Below are positions 11,427-22,659 of a stretch of DNA of 64,000 bases, one piece after another (within the stretch, counting starts at the first letter, position 1; every line of letters begins with the position of its first letter). Below the pieces are notes generated by a model. That model was given only the letters and a program-made list of their open reading frames with translations, searched no databases and was not told where the DNA came from. The translations under genes were made by a program, and so were the position numbers. The stretch covers positions 1,555,001 to 1,619,000 of the forward strand of contig JAADJZ010000005.1 of the NCBI GenBank assembly GCA_011032825.1. Reading direction: 5' to 3'. The DNA comes from Massariosphaeria phaeospora (lineage: Eukaryota; Ascomycota; Dothideomycetes; Pleosporales).

Positions 11427-12790
11427 GATAAGATGGGCACAGGATAGGGCGAGCGCATGTTGCACGAATGCTGGATTGTGGAGTGGTGACAGGAGTGATG
11501 ATAGCTCTGATGAAGGTTGGAGGTTGGCGTAGCGCGGGTGGGAACCTCGGCTCGGAACTAAAAGCCAAGCATTGTTACATAATCAAGTGCACGTCCACGT
11601 CCGTCCCAACGTCGGAGGAAGCTTTCCAACACTCGCACACTCACTTATTTTCGCTCGCACACTTCCCCTCACGCGTGCTGTTTCCGCGAAGCGCTTAACG
11701 TATACGAGTCTAGTCTCAATTTCCTTCGTGAATTGAACTCTAGAATCGTAGGAATCACCACGGCCGACGCGCACCACGCCTCTTAACTGTACATGTCCTC
11801 AGCCTACTGCATAACCGGCGCTCAAGTCCCCCATCTACTGACGTCCATCGCGAGGAGACGCGCTTCCGTGCAGTATAGAAAGAGTTGGGCGTTGTACAAA
11901 ACGTTCGTGTGAAAGACGGTTGATCCTCGCCACAGTTTCTGGTTGCTTTGCTCTCGGTGCACGAATCAAATAAGGCTCGTCCATGGGCTCGCGAACTCTT
12001 TTCTCCTCAGTGCACTCACGCTCAGCCTCGTCTGTTCCATGTTCAGAATTCCGGTCCGCCGCCCTGGCAGAAATCGTTGCCGATGCGCACCCTAGGTAGC
12101 CCCTACCCTCTTACTGCTACAAGCCCTACTTGGACATTATCTAGTATACTAGATACAATATGACTTTGTACGCATAGAGGTAGATAATCTACCTATTGCT
12201 AAAATCTCTTAGGCTGTCAAGAGCACCACCCAAAGTAATCACCTAAAGTCTGTCGTTGTCGGCAACGATTCATGACAGGGGAGTGGGTGCATACTTGGGA
12301 AATAGCTCTGACTATGCTGGTAACTGATACAATCGAACACTTTGACGCTCACTTTTTACTTACCGGTGATGGTTTCGATAGCACGGCGTTTGTCCGGGTG
12401 GGTAGTAGTGCATGGCACAATTTCGTGGACGGAGCCGCGCCGCGATGAGTCTTACCTTCTCTAGGCCCGAGCGCCGGCCCTGTCTTCGACACCCCCCTCA
12501 CCCGCAAACACGCGGCCCCTCCAGCATCAACTTCTGTCTTTTTCTTGGTTCGTGTGCTCAAACTCAACACGTGAAGAAGCGCCAAGCTATCCGGCGGCAT
12601 CGGGCAGGCACGATTCACTGCTACCTCATCCCAACAACCGTGTGAGCACGCGATGAGGACAGTGCAAATTTTTCAAGCTCTCAAGAAATCTCGTACCGAG
12701 GCTTGATCTTGCTCTTTCTTTCCCTCTGTCTCGCTGGTCCTGCATCTCCCTGCCTTGAATGCACAGCAAACGACAGCTGGTGCAGCTCCG
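11427..12790. other. Intergenic region
   Basis: Holds the 3' flank of the permease, one copy of the dispersed repeat (about 12058-12245) and the promoter of the PTR2 transporter. Short open frames here have no family features. Confidence 0.5.
12058..12245 (+). repeat. Dispersed repeat, copy 2
   Basis: Carries GATGCGCACCCTAGG, AAGCCCTACTTGGACATT, CTAGTATACTAGATA and TATTGCTAAAATCTC in the same order as the copy near 16.6 kb; the palindrome-like core CTAGTATACTAG is exact in both. It lies in the PTR2 upstream region. Outer limits are uncertain. Confidence 0.6.
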
Positions 12791-15700
12791 ATGAACGCCT
12801 CTTCCGAGAACCAGAGCGCTCAGTACGTGCGATTCCGATGATCATCATCTTCGCTAACACTTCTCTCAGAGATGAGGTCGCGTGCAAACTGGATGCCACC
12901 ACCTCTCCGAACGGGACTCGGGAGCTGCGGCTTGTCCGAGATGGTGTGCCAATGCGCCTTTGGGTCGTCGCCGTCATCGGCTTTTGGGAGCGGGCAGCGT
13001 TCTGGGGTCTGACAGCTCCGTGGCGTACGTTTCTACCCGATTATCGACATGACTTCCAGCGCACTGATGAGGTGTTGAACAGAGAATTATATGCAGCATT
13101 GCCCTTTTTCCGGTCCTGAGCACCCATCAGGTGCTCTCTGTCTGGGTCAGGCGACGGCTACACGGGCTTACTGCGCATTCTACATCTTCTACTACATTTC
13201 ACCGCTTCTAGTCGCTGTTGTCTCCGACACCTTTCTCGGAAGATACAAGACCCTATGTATCAGCGTATTGTAGGTCTAGCTGCTACATCATGAGGTTACG
13301 CCACTGATCTCTTTTAGCCTCTTCAACTGCGGATGCGCCGCCTTGACCATTACTTCACTACCGCGATACATTTTTGAGGGGTGGGGTGTTCTGGGTCTCA
13401 TTTTAGCTATGGGCCTGATTGGCCTAGGTGGCGGCGGGTTCCGTGCGGTCATGGTCCCTTTCATTGGTTCGTACAACTATGCACCCGTGCCAGATTACAA
13501 CTAAACCCATGCAGCCGATCAATACGTCGAAAGTCCCCCAACACTCAAAACCCTGAAGTCGGGCGAGCAGGTGGTCACCAATCGCGCACTCACTCTACAG
13601 TACATCTACAATCTCTTCTACTGGTAAGCCTATGCCGAACCAGAAAGACTCTTCGTGAACTGTTGTGGCACAAGGGCAGCTCGAGACAGCTATTTGATTG
13701 CGCCTCGAGCTAATTGTACAACAGGGTCGGAAATTTGGGCTCGCTGTCGTGGTTCGCAACGGTATTTATTGAAAACCGCTATGGCTTCACCTTGGCGTAC
13801 CTCATCACGTGGGTGTTTATGTTCATTGCCATGATGATGTTATTTGCAGGAGGAAAATGGTATGGTATGTACCAACTTATCTCTTCAGATGCACGGTGCA
13901 GCTTTAACATGAGGGCAGTCAAGATTCCACTTGAGGGAAACGTGCTACCAAAAGCGACAAAAATCATGCTCTGTGCGAGTAAGCACAGATTCAAAATGGA
14001 ACGGGCTGAACCAGCATACCAACTTGAGCATTACAACAGGACAGTAGCATGGAGTAGTCGCCTGGTCAACGAACTGACTCGCGGATTGAAGGCATGCCGA
14101 GTATTGTAAGTCTACTTAACACTATGTCACTGTCAGATAGGGCTTTGTAACGATAAACTCATCCTCTCGGACTAGTGCCGGAATATCCTTCCTAGCCTAT
14201 CTGGTGTTGAAGATGAGATTCCAGCACTAGTCCAAGAGGATCGCCTTTGTCCAGGGACTCGTACTAACCTAGCGGCAGGCTGGCTTTTATTGTTTTCTAC
14301 GTTTGTTTCGACCAGATGCAAAACAATCTAGTTTCCCAGGCTGGCCAGATGAAGACTTACGATATCCCGAACGACATGATGCCGGCAATGAATCAAGTGG
14401 CATGTATCCTTCTCGGTCCCATCATCCAGGAAGGACTCTATCCGTTCCTCCATCGACGGAAAATCTACATCCAGCCCATCACCCGTATCACTATTGGATT
14501 CGCGTTTGTGTCGCTGTCGATGCTGTATGCCACTGTTGTTCAGCACTTCGTTTACAGTGCCCGGCCGTGCTATGAGCACGCCGGAGAATGCCCAGCAATG
14601 GGTCCACAATTCCGACCGAATGAAATTAACGTCTGGATTCAAACACCCATATACTTCCTCATTGCTGCTGGTGAGATCTTCGCCTACGTCACCGGTCTCG
14701 AGTTCGCGTACGACCACTCTCCGAAAGATATGAAGGCCATCATACAAGCTGTTAATCTACTACTGGCGGGCATCGGGTCAATGTTTGCGCTGGCATTGAC
14801 GCCGATTGCCCACAATCCATATCTTATCATTCTCTACGCCTGTCTCACAGCCGCCATGACTGTGACAACAATAGCTTTCTGGCTCATATTCCGGAAATAC
14901 GATCAAACTCGCCCATGTGAGATGAATGTCAACGATACCAGCGACGGAGGTGCTGATCCGGACCTAGAGGAAGCCCAAACCTTCACAGACGAACGCGGTG
15001 CGAGTATCCTCCGATTGAAACCGCGGACGATGTCGCCCAACCCAGCTTATGTTACTGTTATTGGCGGAGGCGACGGCCAACGCCCTAGTCTAAGCTACAG
15101 AAGGAGTACCGGTCAAGATCCTACATCTCGAACACGAAGTAATGTAGGCATCGCAGGAAATGAATCGAGCAACGTGCCAAATAAGCACAACCATCAGCAC
15201 TCGGCAGATCCCCAAGTGCCACCATCTGACAACGGAAACTCTCCTAGACGCCGAAGCACAATGATGTCAGGCGCGCTCCATCCGCAGATTTCCAACCATT
15301 GTGAAGACCTCTTCGAGAGTCCCCGCAAAGCACCTTCCATTCCGTCGTCGCGTGTCTCGAACGAGCTACTCACGCCAACAAGTCCGAAATTGGTGTGCGA
15401 CAACTCACTCGAGGAGGTACCTGAGGAAGTGGCCGAGGAGGCGCCCACCCCAAAAGACTCGTTGAATCGTGCGGCGTCTTCGCGGGACTCCGCCAAAGAG
15501 AGTCGCGCACCGAGTCTCTACGAAACGGCTTATGAGCATATGGTATCTGTCAAACAAGACGCCAACCCCGAGCCGGACCGGCCTGCTGGTGGTGTTGAGC
15601 CTACGGACTACTCGGACTCTGTGAACGTCGAGTCGGCCCAGGACCCGTCGCCAGATATCTCGTCTTCGTCTTCGGCTGCTTGGCCTCTCGTGAACCCCAG

Positions 15701-15857
15701 CATCCAACAGCGTCGCCGCGAACCCTCCGAACTGAAGATGACTATCGTGGCCGAAGCTGCGCAACATGTGCGCAACATCCTGTCCGTTGCTGATGGCACG
15801 ACCGTGGCCCCTCGGACTACCAGCACTACATCCGCCCCCGCCCCCGCCTCCACGTAA
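12791..15857 (+). CDS. PTR2/POT-family proton-coupled oligopeptide transporter with long C-terminal tail
   Basis: A membrane carrier for di/tripeptides or related solutes. Eight exons: 12791-12822, 12870-13024, 13083-13269, 13318-13466, 13515-13623, 13725-13864, 13919-14105 and 14279-15857; they sum to exactly 846 codons (845 aa). Family signatures are GFWERAAFWGLTAPWQNYMQ near the N-terminus (the ExxER-like region as FWERAAFWG), LGQATATRAYCAFYIFYYIS, ADQYVESPPTLKTLKSGE and YIYNLFYWVGNLGSLSW, matching the FYxxxNxGSL motif. Late helices include FIVFYVCFDQM, IWIQTPIYFLIAAGEIFAY-like and LLLAGIGSMFALAL. After the last helix (about residue 530) comes a hydrophilic Ser/Pro/Glu-rich tail of about 310 residues, unusual for PTR2 proteins of about 600 aa. 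Intron 7 (14106-14278) is three times longer than the others and contains a 24-bp inverted repeat. Next downstream gene: aminotransferase on the opposite strand. Confidence 0.9.
14161..14241. repeat. Inverted repeat (foldback) inside PTR2 intron 7
   Basis: Arms 14161-14184 and 14218-14241 are inverted copies (22 of 24 positions pair: ATCCTCTcGGACTAGTGCcG against its partner), separated by 33 nt. It accounts for much of the extra length of this intron relative to the 48-101 nt introns elsewhere in the gene. Consistent with a tiny foldback insertion or a structured intron. Confidence 0.75.
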
Positions 15858-17937
15858 CCACCCCTACCAAAATTCGCGAAGACTCACTTTGCCCAACCAA
15901 ACTTCTCCCTTCGTCCTCAAAATTCCCGTCTCTTTTTTCCCTTATTCAAGTCGGTCCGTTTGAGTAAGTTACCACGGCGCCGACCGGAAAAGATCGGAGA
16001 GCCCAGCAAAGGGACTATTCTATCTACAAGGAGGAACCGATTAGGGAGTAGTAAGCGGGGCTCGGCGTGCGGTTCTGCCTAGGCTAGGATTCTTGTGTCC
16101 TCTTCATTTCTTCAGACTAGAGCTGCTGGCCATCTCTGCATCCACCTTCGAGATTTCACTTCATATATCGAGGTTTCCAGGCTAGTACTCGTGGGCCTCT
16201 ACTAATAATAAAAATGAGAAATGGTAATTGTGTATGTCCAAGTTGCTGTCTCCCAGCCCAAACGGCATCTGGTCGTGAACCATACCCGATATACTCAATA
16301 CCCGCACAATCCTCTTCGCTCCCTTGCAGCACTCCAACCCTCCCTGCGCGCATCATGGCGATTACTCTATGTACCTGTTCGCACTTATCCCACCCCTTGT
16401 CCCCATTTTTCACAGACGCCTTCTCCCAAGGGCTTTTCCCCTTAGATACCCTCCACAACATCATGTTAAGACCATTCCCTAGCGAGAACCATCCATCCCA
16501 ACCGCTAGCCCATAAGCCAACCAATCAACATCCTCGCCGCCCCATCCTAATCTGGTTCTAATGCGCACCTAGCCCAGCCTACCCTTTTACCTCTGAAAGC
16601 CCTACATTTACATAGACAAGTACCTAGTATACTAGATATGATAGGGCTTTATAGGCTGTTAAAAGGAAGAATCGCGAATTCTGCTAAAATACCAGTAATG
16701 ATTTCTAATAGAGACGTGTGACCGCGCCGTCCGTCAATGCTCCCGCCCCGCCTACCACCCCTCACTCAACACCGCACTCGTCGCAACCATCGAGATGCAG
16801 TTCGCACAGCGGCAGACAAGATTCGGCGAACTTGGCCACGCAATGGTATCTGCTGGCTAGCGAGATTTCCGATGGCGGGGTCACAGCTGCAGGGGCCGTC
16901 ATCAAAGTGCAAGGAGATAAATTCGTCGTGGATGCATTGAGAAGGGTAGTAGTGACCAGGCAATAACGAGTGACTGGAATTGACAAGCTGTTTTAGTTTA
17001 TGGTCACGAACTGATTTCCGGCAGCGTGGTCGTGGATATCGATGCAGATTCGCGCGGGCGTGTGCGCACTACGTCTGCTCAGAGTGCCATCGCGCATCGA
17101 CACATTCACGCGCAAGGCCACGGTTGAATCGCTCGTTCGCAGTGTAAGTACACAGACTTGCGCAGATTTCGGATTCCATGCGTCATGCTGAAGTACAGGT
17201 ACAGCTGTAACTTGGCGCACTGCGTGAAATGGTTGGCGACGAACAAGTCAGGTCATGGACAGAGCTAATGGGACTGAGCCTGATACGATAAGTGTTCGCG
17301 TTGAGGAACGTTGGGAGCTTGGAGTAAAGGACTTTGTAAGTAGTTGACGACTTCGAGTAAAAACTATGTCTTGAAAAGGAGAGATCGGATGGCCTGCTCA
17401 GGTAAGAACTGATATTGGAAATAGAACTGTATTCAAGCAGTATCATCCTCTGTCGATGCAAATAGATCCGCGTTTGAATACTCCAGCGTGTCTAGGCGCG
17501 CATCTTTCGATTCAATAGTCTGTCTATCCGTACTCGACGTTCCTACGAGGTTCCCGCTTCCGCTCCAGCGCAGTCTAACGTGATAGAAGTAAGCGCAGAT
17601 GCATGTAAGAGAAACTGCAAAAGGGATAACGCCCGTTCCTTGCAGGCGTCAGAGCTGAGCGATAGCGCGCGCATAAATCTCTCGATATGCGCCAAGATCT
17701 GTTTGCGTTTTAGGGGGGCAGAAGGAATAGATGCCTAAAAATTCCTTCTTTCTTGAGGGCCAGTACTTCCGCAGATATTACTACAATAAGACCGGCCAAG
17801 ACTGAGGGGAAGACTTCTTCCAACATTTGGTCTTATACAGAGTAGAAGAAATTCCATCCGTTTGGAAATATCTTTCTGCAATGAAAGTCAAGAGGGGTGT
17901 TGAAAAGTACGCCGAAGAGTGAGGTCAGTCTGTGCCT
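15858..17937. other. Intergenic region between convergent genes
   Basis: About 2.1 kb between the PTR2 transporter and the 3' end of the aminotransferase. Apart from one dispersed repeat copy (about 16530-16690) I see no gene, RNA or simple repeat; open frames are short and overlap on both strands. Confidence 0.5.
16530..16690 (+). repeat. Dispersed repeat, copy 3
   Basis: Shares TAATGCGCACCTAG, AAGCCCTACATTTACAT, CTAGTATACTAGATA, TAGGGCTTTATAGG and TCTGCTAAAAT with copies 1 and 2, in the same order. Non-coding. Confidence 0.6.
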
Positions 17938-19362
17938 TCAGGTATTTTCCATCGCCAAGAAAGTTGAGATTTTTGCCAAAGCCGTGTTCATGAGATGGGT
18001 GGAAACAGAGAACCGTATTCTCGCCCAGCCAAACTCGGATTCAACACCTCTGTAGAACCGTCCAGGGCCAACGCGTACACCACGGAGAGCGAGTCGATCA
18101 TAGAATGAAGTTTCGTCTTCCACCGTCTTTGCCCTCTTCGCGAGTTTGGCGAAGAGGCAAATTCCATGAGTGGGTACAATAAAGTCGATGTTCCATTGCT
18201 TCAGAGCGTCGGCGAGTAGCCGATACGATTCAGACAGTCGCTCAGAGTTCAGTTTCAGCAGGGTCGGTAACTGTGACCACGTCAACAGAGAAGTCAGGAA
18301 CAGTGTAGCGATATTGTTAGTATGATTCGTCGTTAGAAGAGACATCGCGCGCAGAAGCTGTGGGTTTTGTTGCGAAATGAGACATCCCTGAAGCTGTAAG
18401 TATAGAGATCATCGCGGAAAGCAAACCGAACAGAACTCACAACTCTGAGCCCACTAGCTCCAAAAAGCTTGCTGGCGCTCCAGACTACATGCACACGGCT
18501 CGGATCGACCTTGACGGCCCCCTCCGGCACCAAAGGCTCAGTCAACGAAAGTGCAGACACAAACGATGGCGAACTAGGCGACAGCGTGTCCAACCACGAT
18601 AGAGCGAATACTTCGTCCGAGATCAGATGTAGTCCGCGCTCCTGGCAGAATTCCATGCACTCCACGAGTGACTTCTTGATGTAGCACCTCGAAAGAGGGT
18701 TATGCGGATTACACATCAAAACAGCTTTGATGCGAGACTTATTAGCAGAGAAGTCATACGCTGCCTGTAGGGATGGAAGGAGGTAGTTGTCGTAGTTCTG
18801 GTAGGTGGGCGGTTGAGCTACTATGATGTTGACGTTTGCGCGGGCCTTTAAAATGGATTCATAGCCGTCTGTTACAATTAGATAATGTCTCCACAGATTG
18901 ATGGGCTTACTTTACACCAGTATGGCCCAGGGACGATAACACTATCACCATCATCGCAGATAGCATGTATCAAATTCTCGATGGCGTCACTTGCACCTGC
19001 GGTAAGTACGATCTGTTCCGATTTGACAGTATGAATCGGCTGGAAGTATTCGTTGAAAAAGGACGCAAGAACCTCACGAAGGTGCCCGTCGCCGCCATTC
19101 GGACTTGGTAGCGCAAAAACCTACTCAAATTCAGTCCAAGAGAGTCACAATAATGACATCCGTAACAAACCTTTGTCGCGAGCCTCTCTTCTACAGTCGT
19201 CTTGAAGAATTCCAGGAGTTCGGGGCGAAGAACTTCGTTTTGAGCGCTGGCTAGATCTATGACACCGGCGGAGCCATATTGGCTGGTTGGAGCAGTTGCA
19301 GAAGCCTTGGAAACAAGTTCGTCAATAGCACTTTCCATGCGGGTCGAAAGCCCTGAGTCCAT
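17938..19362 (-). CDS. PLP-dependent aminotransferase, class I/II, ACC-synthase-like
   Basis: A fold-type I PLP enzyme acting on an amino acid; this fungal branch is usually annotated as 1-aminocyclopropane-1-carboxylate synthase-like, but the real substrate is unknown. Exons 19362-19171, 19120-18916, 18868-18441 and 18387-17938 sum to 425 codons (424 aa). Evidence: SPNGGDGHLREVLASFF (substrate/cofactor region), VLTAGASDAIENLI, CNPHNPLSRCY (the NPxNP-like loop), LISDEVFALS (Asp binding the pyridine nitrogen), and WSASKLFGASGLRVG, where the Lys of SASK is the PLP Schiff-base residue. The start ATG 19362 gives MDSGLSTRMES; nothing upstream extends it. It is transcribed divergently from the acetyltransferase-like gene 1.56 kb away, and could belong to a small metabolic cluster with the PTR2 carrier and the Zn2Cys6 regulator. 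Confidence 0.87.
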
Positions 19363-20924
19363 GCTGATAGTTGGGCTGAGGATTGCCTGGTCTGACCACA
19401 GGTGTATAACCCAGGCGACGCGTTCTTGCCAAATCGCAAAGGTGTGGATGTTCCAATCGCTGGTTTACAGTAGCGTAAGGCTCGGAGTCGGCGGAAGGCT
19501 GAACACATGTGTTGAGTGCTGCGGAGGGTGCCTTATAGCACCGATAACCAAGCTATTCGTTAGCTGCATGAGAAGTCAGCCCGTTCGCTTATCAGGGTCC
19601 AATTGTCCGCAATGTCGGTACGATTGAGGTGAACAGCGGGTTGCTCAGGGCCATGGTCGGATGCATGGCGTTCTCAACACAGAGCTGGGCCCTGCCGGTC
19701 AATGGTTTGAGAAACTACCCAGCATCGGGAAGCGAAAGCGAATGAGCCTGCTGTCCGGAGTCCGCCAGAATAGTTGGTGGACAGGCTTCTAGAAACAGAA
19801 ACGTCCAATGATAATCCCGAAAATTAATTGACTGGTCAGGTACCGCTCCGTCGGTACGTGGTATCGTAGACTTCTGCAGGCATACGCCGCACACATGCAT
19901 GGTACTCGGGTCAGCTGTTCGCATCGGGGGGTTCGAGGCTTTTGCAACCGCTGTCGCGGTCGCCCTGCTGCTTCAGTGAATCGTGTTCGCTTTCTTTTTA
20001 CTTCTTGACTGAACATATTCTTTGACTGCTATTGTATCCGCCTGTTGTCGTCCGCTTCACGATAACTCGATCGATAATCGACAGCTGACAGGTAATCTAC
20101 CGGAAACGCGGGCTGTGTCCAGTTCGCAGCAATGCAGTCAGCGAGCTCACAGCCGGAGCGGCCTCGGGTGTGGGGCAACTCCCTCGCCGCGTTGCGAGTT
20201 CACGGTGGGAGGTTGCAGAGACCCAGCGCTCACAGATGCCAGACATTTCCAGGCGGAATCCGACTAGGCGCAGCGCATTGTCGTGCCCCGTGCGCTACTT
20301 CGACAGCGGTTGCTGCAGGTTGGCGTGGGAGGGATGAAATACGAGACGGACGGTGGGCGCTAACCCAACGGGTCGCGGCGGTGATGTCGGCCCGATCGAA
20401 CCACGTGACCACATGTAGCCCGGGCCCGGGCACACCTACCCTCGTTTGATTCAGCACACCGGGGCAACGTTCAACCCTCGAAGCGTCGCGTCCTACTAAT
20501 CGGCTCGCATGGGCATCTGCTTCCGAAAGTTCGCCACGCAGTCAGCTGGTCGAGGGCCCGCCCGAGTAAAGCTTGGAATACTCTTATTCGTTCGGAGGCG
20601 CTCGGCAACCTTAGAATACTCTTCTTCGTTGGGAGGCACTCGGCAACCTTGGACTTCCGAAGCGCCCGTGCGTGTATCACCGTCCTTTTACCTCGTTATA
20701 TACAAACCCTCACCCTTCTACTCAACAGTCAGTAAAGAGATAACAGCTTTTGAAGTTGACTACTAGTTTATTAGCTACGGACACCAAGTCTGTTATATAC
20801 CTAACCTAATTCGGTAGTGCTTGCGAGATTTCTTTTTGGTCAACTGGCGACTTCAATCCCCCACCTCCCTCTACAAGGCGGTTTATAGTGTCAATCACCC
20901 AAGAATCGCCAGACCCAAACAACC
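19363..20924. promoter_or_regulatory. Intergenic region between divergent aminotransferase and acetyltransferase genes
   Basis: This 1.56-kb stretch has no credible gene. It contains a perfect 14-bp palindrome (GCCCGGGCCCGGGC, near 20418) and a tandem 38-bp duplication (20572-20647). It must contain both divergent promoters; no specific operator was identified. Confidence 0.5.
20572..20647 (+). repeat. Tandem duplication of a 38-bp unit
   Basis: Units 20572-20609 and 20610-20647 match at 34 of 38 positions (both contain AATACTCTT, TTCGTT, GGAGGC and CTCGGCAAC). It sits about 280 bp upstream of the acetyltransferase-like gene. Confidence 0.8.
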
Positions 20925-22394
20925 ATGGCCGATCACCAAACCCTCGAAAAACTGCGTCACTGCGGCCACCTCGAAGTCTTCTCCACGTCGCGCCACCACC
21001 TCGGATTCTACAAAAACGTCGGCTGCACAGCATACTACACAATCCCCACCTCGTCTACATCGAAACCATTCGAGTCGCTGATCTACGATGCTCTCCGCAT
21101 TGTCATCGCGCGGCACCCCATCCTCAGCGCCATCCCGCTCAATGAAGATAAACCCCATCCAGAGGCGTACTTCGCGCGCCTCCCGACCATCGACCTCCGA
21201 AGCTGCATCCAGTTCGTCGAGCGCAAAACCGAATTCGATCCCGAAGCTGCAGACGAAGAGCTCAACGCGCTGCTCGCACAGCAGCACAATCTCGATTACC
21301 ACGACGCCGTTGGCACCAAACCCTTCTGGCGGCTCGTGATCCTGCGCCCCTCCTCTTCCTCTTCCTCCTCTCCCATGTCCTTCACAGCATCCTGGATCTT
21401 CCACCACGCGCTCGCAGACGGCGAATCCGGGCTAGTCTTCCAACGCACGCTGCTCTCCGCCCTCCAAACCCTCATCACCACCACCGCACCACCCAATGGC
21501 TCCCCACTCATCCGTTCCCCTACAACCCCCCTCCTCCCTCCCCTCGGATCTCTGCACCCCCTTCCCCTCTCCATCCCCTTCATTGCCCTCCAGCTCTTCT
21601 ACTCCATCTTCCCCTCCCTCGCCCGAGCTCGCACGCTCTGGACCGGGCCCCGCATCACCGCCGACCCCACTTTGCGCACCACCCGCCTCACACACATCGT
21701 TTTCTCACCCCTGACAACGCAAGCCCTCGTTCGTCTCAGCCGCTCCCACGCTACCACCCTCACGGCCACCGTACAATGCCTGATCGCGCAATCCCTCCTG
21801 TCGAACCTCGACGGTGCGACCCACGACCGCGTAGCCATGGACGGCCCGCTCAGCATGCGCCGCTTCATCACGCTCGCCGACGGCAAAAACATCGGCGACG
21901 AGATCGGCTGTTTCCCAAGCACATACGTATTCGAGCACCACCGGCCGAAGCACAACAGCAACAGCAACAGCAAGTCGTTCGATTGGGCCGAAGCGCAGGC
22001 CGTGCGCGCCAAAATCACCGCCGAAATCGCGAAGAACGGGCGCAACACCAAGTCCGCCTTACTCCGCTGGGTTTCTTCGATCCCGAAGTGGCTCGAAGAG
22101 GAAGTTGGCAAAGAGCGCAGTGAGGCGTTCGAGTTCTCGAATATCGGCTTGTATAAGCCCGTGCCTGGGACCGAGGACGACGGATGTAGGATCGGTCGCG
22201 TGGTGTTTAGTCAGTGCGCGCCAGTTGCAGGTGCCGCCTTCGAAGTGAGTGCAGCGACAGGCGGCGATGGGTGTTTGACGCTGGCGTTTAGCTGGTTGGA
22301 CGGCGTGCTTGAAGAGCGCTTGATGCAGGCTGTGATTGAGGGGACGAGGAAAGGAGTCGAAGATCTTGTGGCGAACGAATCTACTACCACCTAG
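20925..22394 (+). CDS. Alcohol acetyltransferase-like protein (AATase, CoA-dependent acyltransferase fold)
   Basis: A single-exon gene of 489 aa with a strong start context (ACCATGG). The family (yeast Atf1/Atf2 and relatives) transfers acetyl groups from acetyl-CoA to alcohols or sterols. Visible signatures: CGHLEVFSTSRHHLGFYKNV at residues 13-32, typical of the AATase N-terminus; RHPILSAI near residue 65, as in condensation-domain-like enzymes; PFWRLVIL; and the catalytic HHxxxDG as FHHALADGES around residue 160. The C-terminal part has FSNIGLYKPV and FSQCAPVAGAAFEVS, resembling the second core motif region. No signal peptide or clear membrane helix is seen. It is divergent from the aminotransferase; specificity cannot be read from the sequence. 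Confidence 0.82.
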   Translation: MADHQTLEKLRHCGHLEVFSTSRHHLGFYKNVGCTAYYTIPTSSTSKPFESLIYDALRIVIARHPILSAIPLNEDKPHPEAYFARLPTIDLRSCIQFVERKTEFDPEAADEELNALLAQQHNLDYHDAVGTKPFWRLVILRPSSSSSSSPMSFTASWIFHHALADGESGLVFQRTLLSALQTLITTTAPPNGSPLIRSPTTPLLPPLGSLHPLPLSIPFIALQLFYSIFPSLARARTLWTGPRITADPTLRTTRLTHIVFSPLTTQALVRLSRSHATTLTATVQCLIAQSLLSNLDGATHDRVAMDGPLSMRRFITLADGKNIGDEIGCFPSTYVFEHHRPKHNSNSNSKSFDWAEAQAVRAKITAEIAKNGRNTKSALLRWVSSIPKWLEEEVGKERSEAFEFSNIGLYKPVPGTEDDGCRIGRVVFSQCAPVAGAAFEVSAATGGDGCLTLAFSWLDGVLEERLMQAVIEGTRKGVEDLVANESTTT

Positions 22395-22562
22395 ACATCG
22401 GAAGTTACGCTGTAGATAGAAGAACTGTATGTACATCGACGAAGAAGACTTAGTCAACTCGTTTCTGCCCGCTGCCTCTTGTCTTAATGAAAAATAGACA
22501 TATTAATAGTCAAAAAGTTGTCAAAAAAATTCTTTGCCTCTACCTTTTACACCCTAATAAGC

Positions 22563-22567
22563 AAAAA
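22563..22567 (-). terminator. Putative Pol III terminator of tRNA-Thr
   Basis: A run of five T on the minus strand begins 4 nt after the tRNA discriminator base, the usual Pol III stop. Confidence 0.7.
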
Positions 22568-22571
22568 TACA

Positions 22572-22659
22572 AGCTCACTATCAGAATCGAACTGATGACC
22601 TTATCATGGGCTTTTTGTGCGGCTACTAGTGATACGCTCTACCACTGAGCCAAGCGAGC
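22572..22659 (-). tRNA. tRNA-Thr(AGT) with a 16-nt intron
   Basis: Read on the minus strand, all arms fold: acceptor GCTCGCT/AGTGAGC (7 bp with one G-T), D-arm GCTC-AGTGGTA-GAGC, anticodon stem TATCA/TGATA, variable AGGTC, T-arm ATCAG-TTCGATT-CTGAT, discriminator T. The B-box TTCGATT is canonical. The anticodon loop is CT-AGT-A followed by an intron (22608-22623 on the plus strand, GCCGCACAAAAAGCCC) and then A, placing the intron one base 3' of the anticodon as in eukaryotic nuclear tRNAs. The anticodon AGT (A34 to inosine) decodes ACU/ACC threonine codons. Confidence 0.88.
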
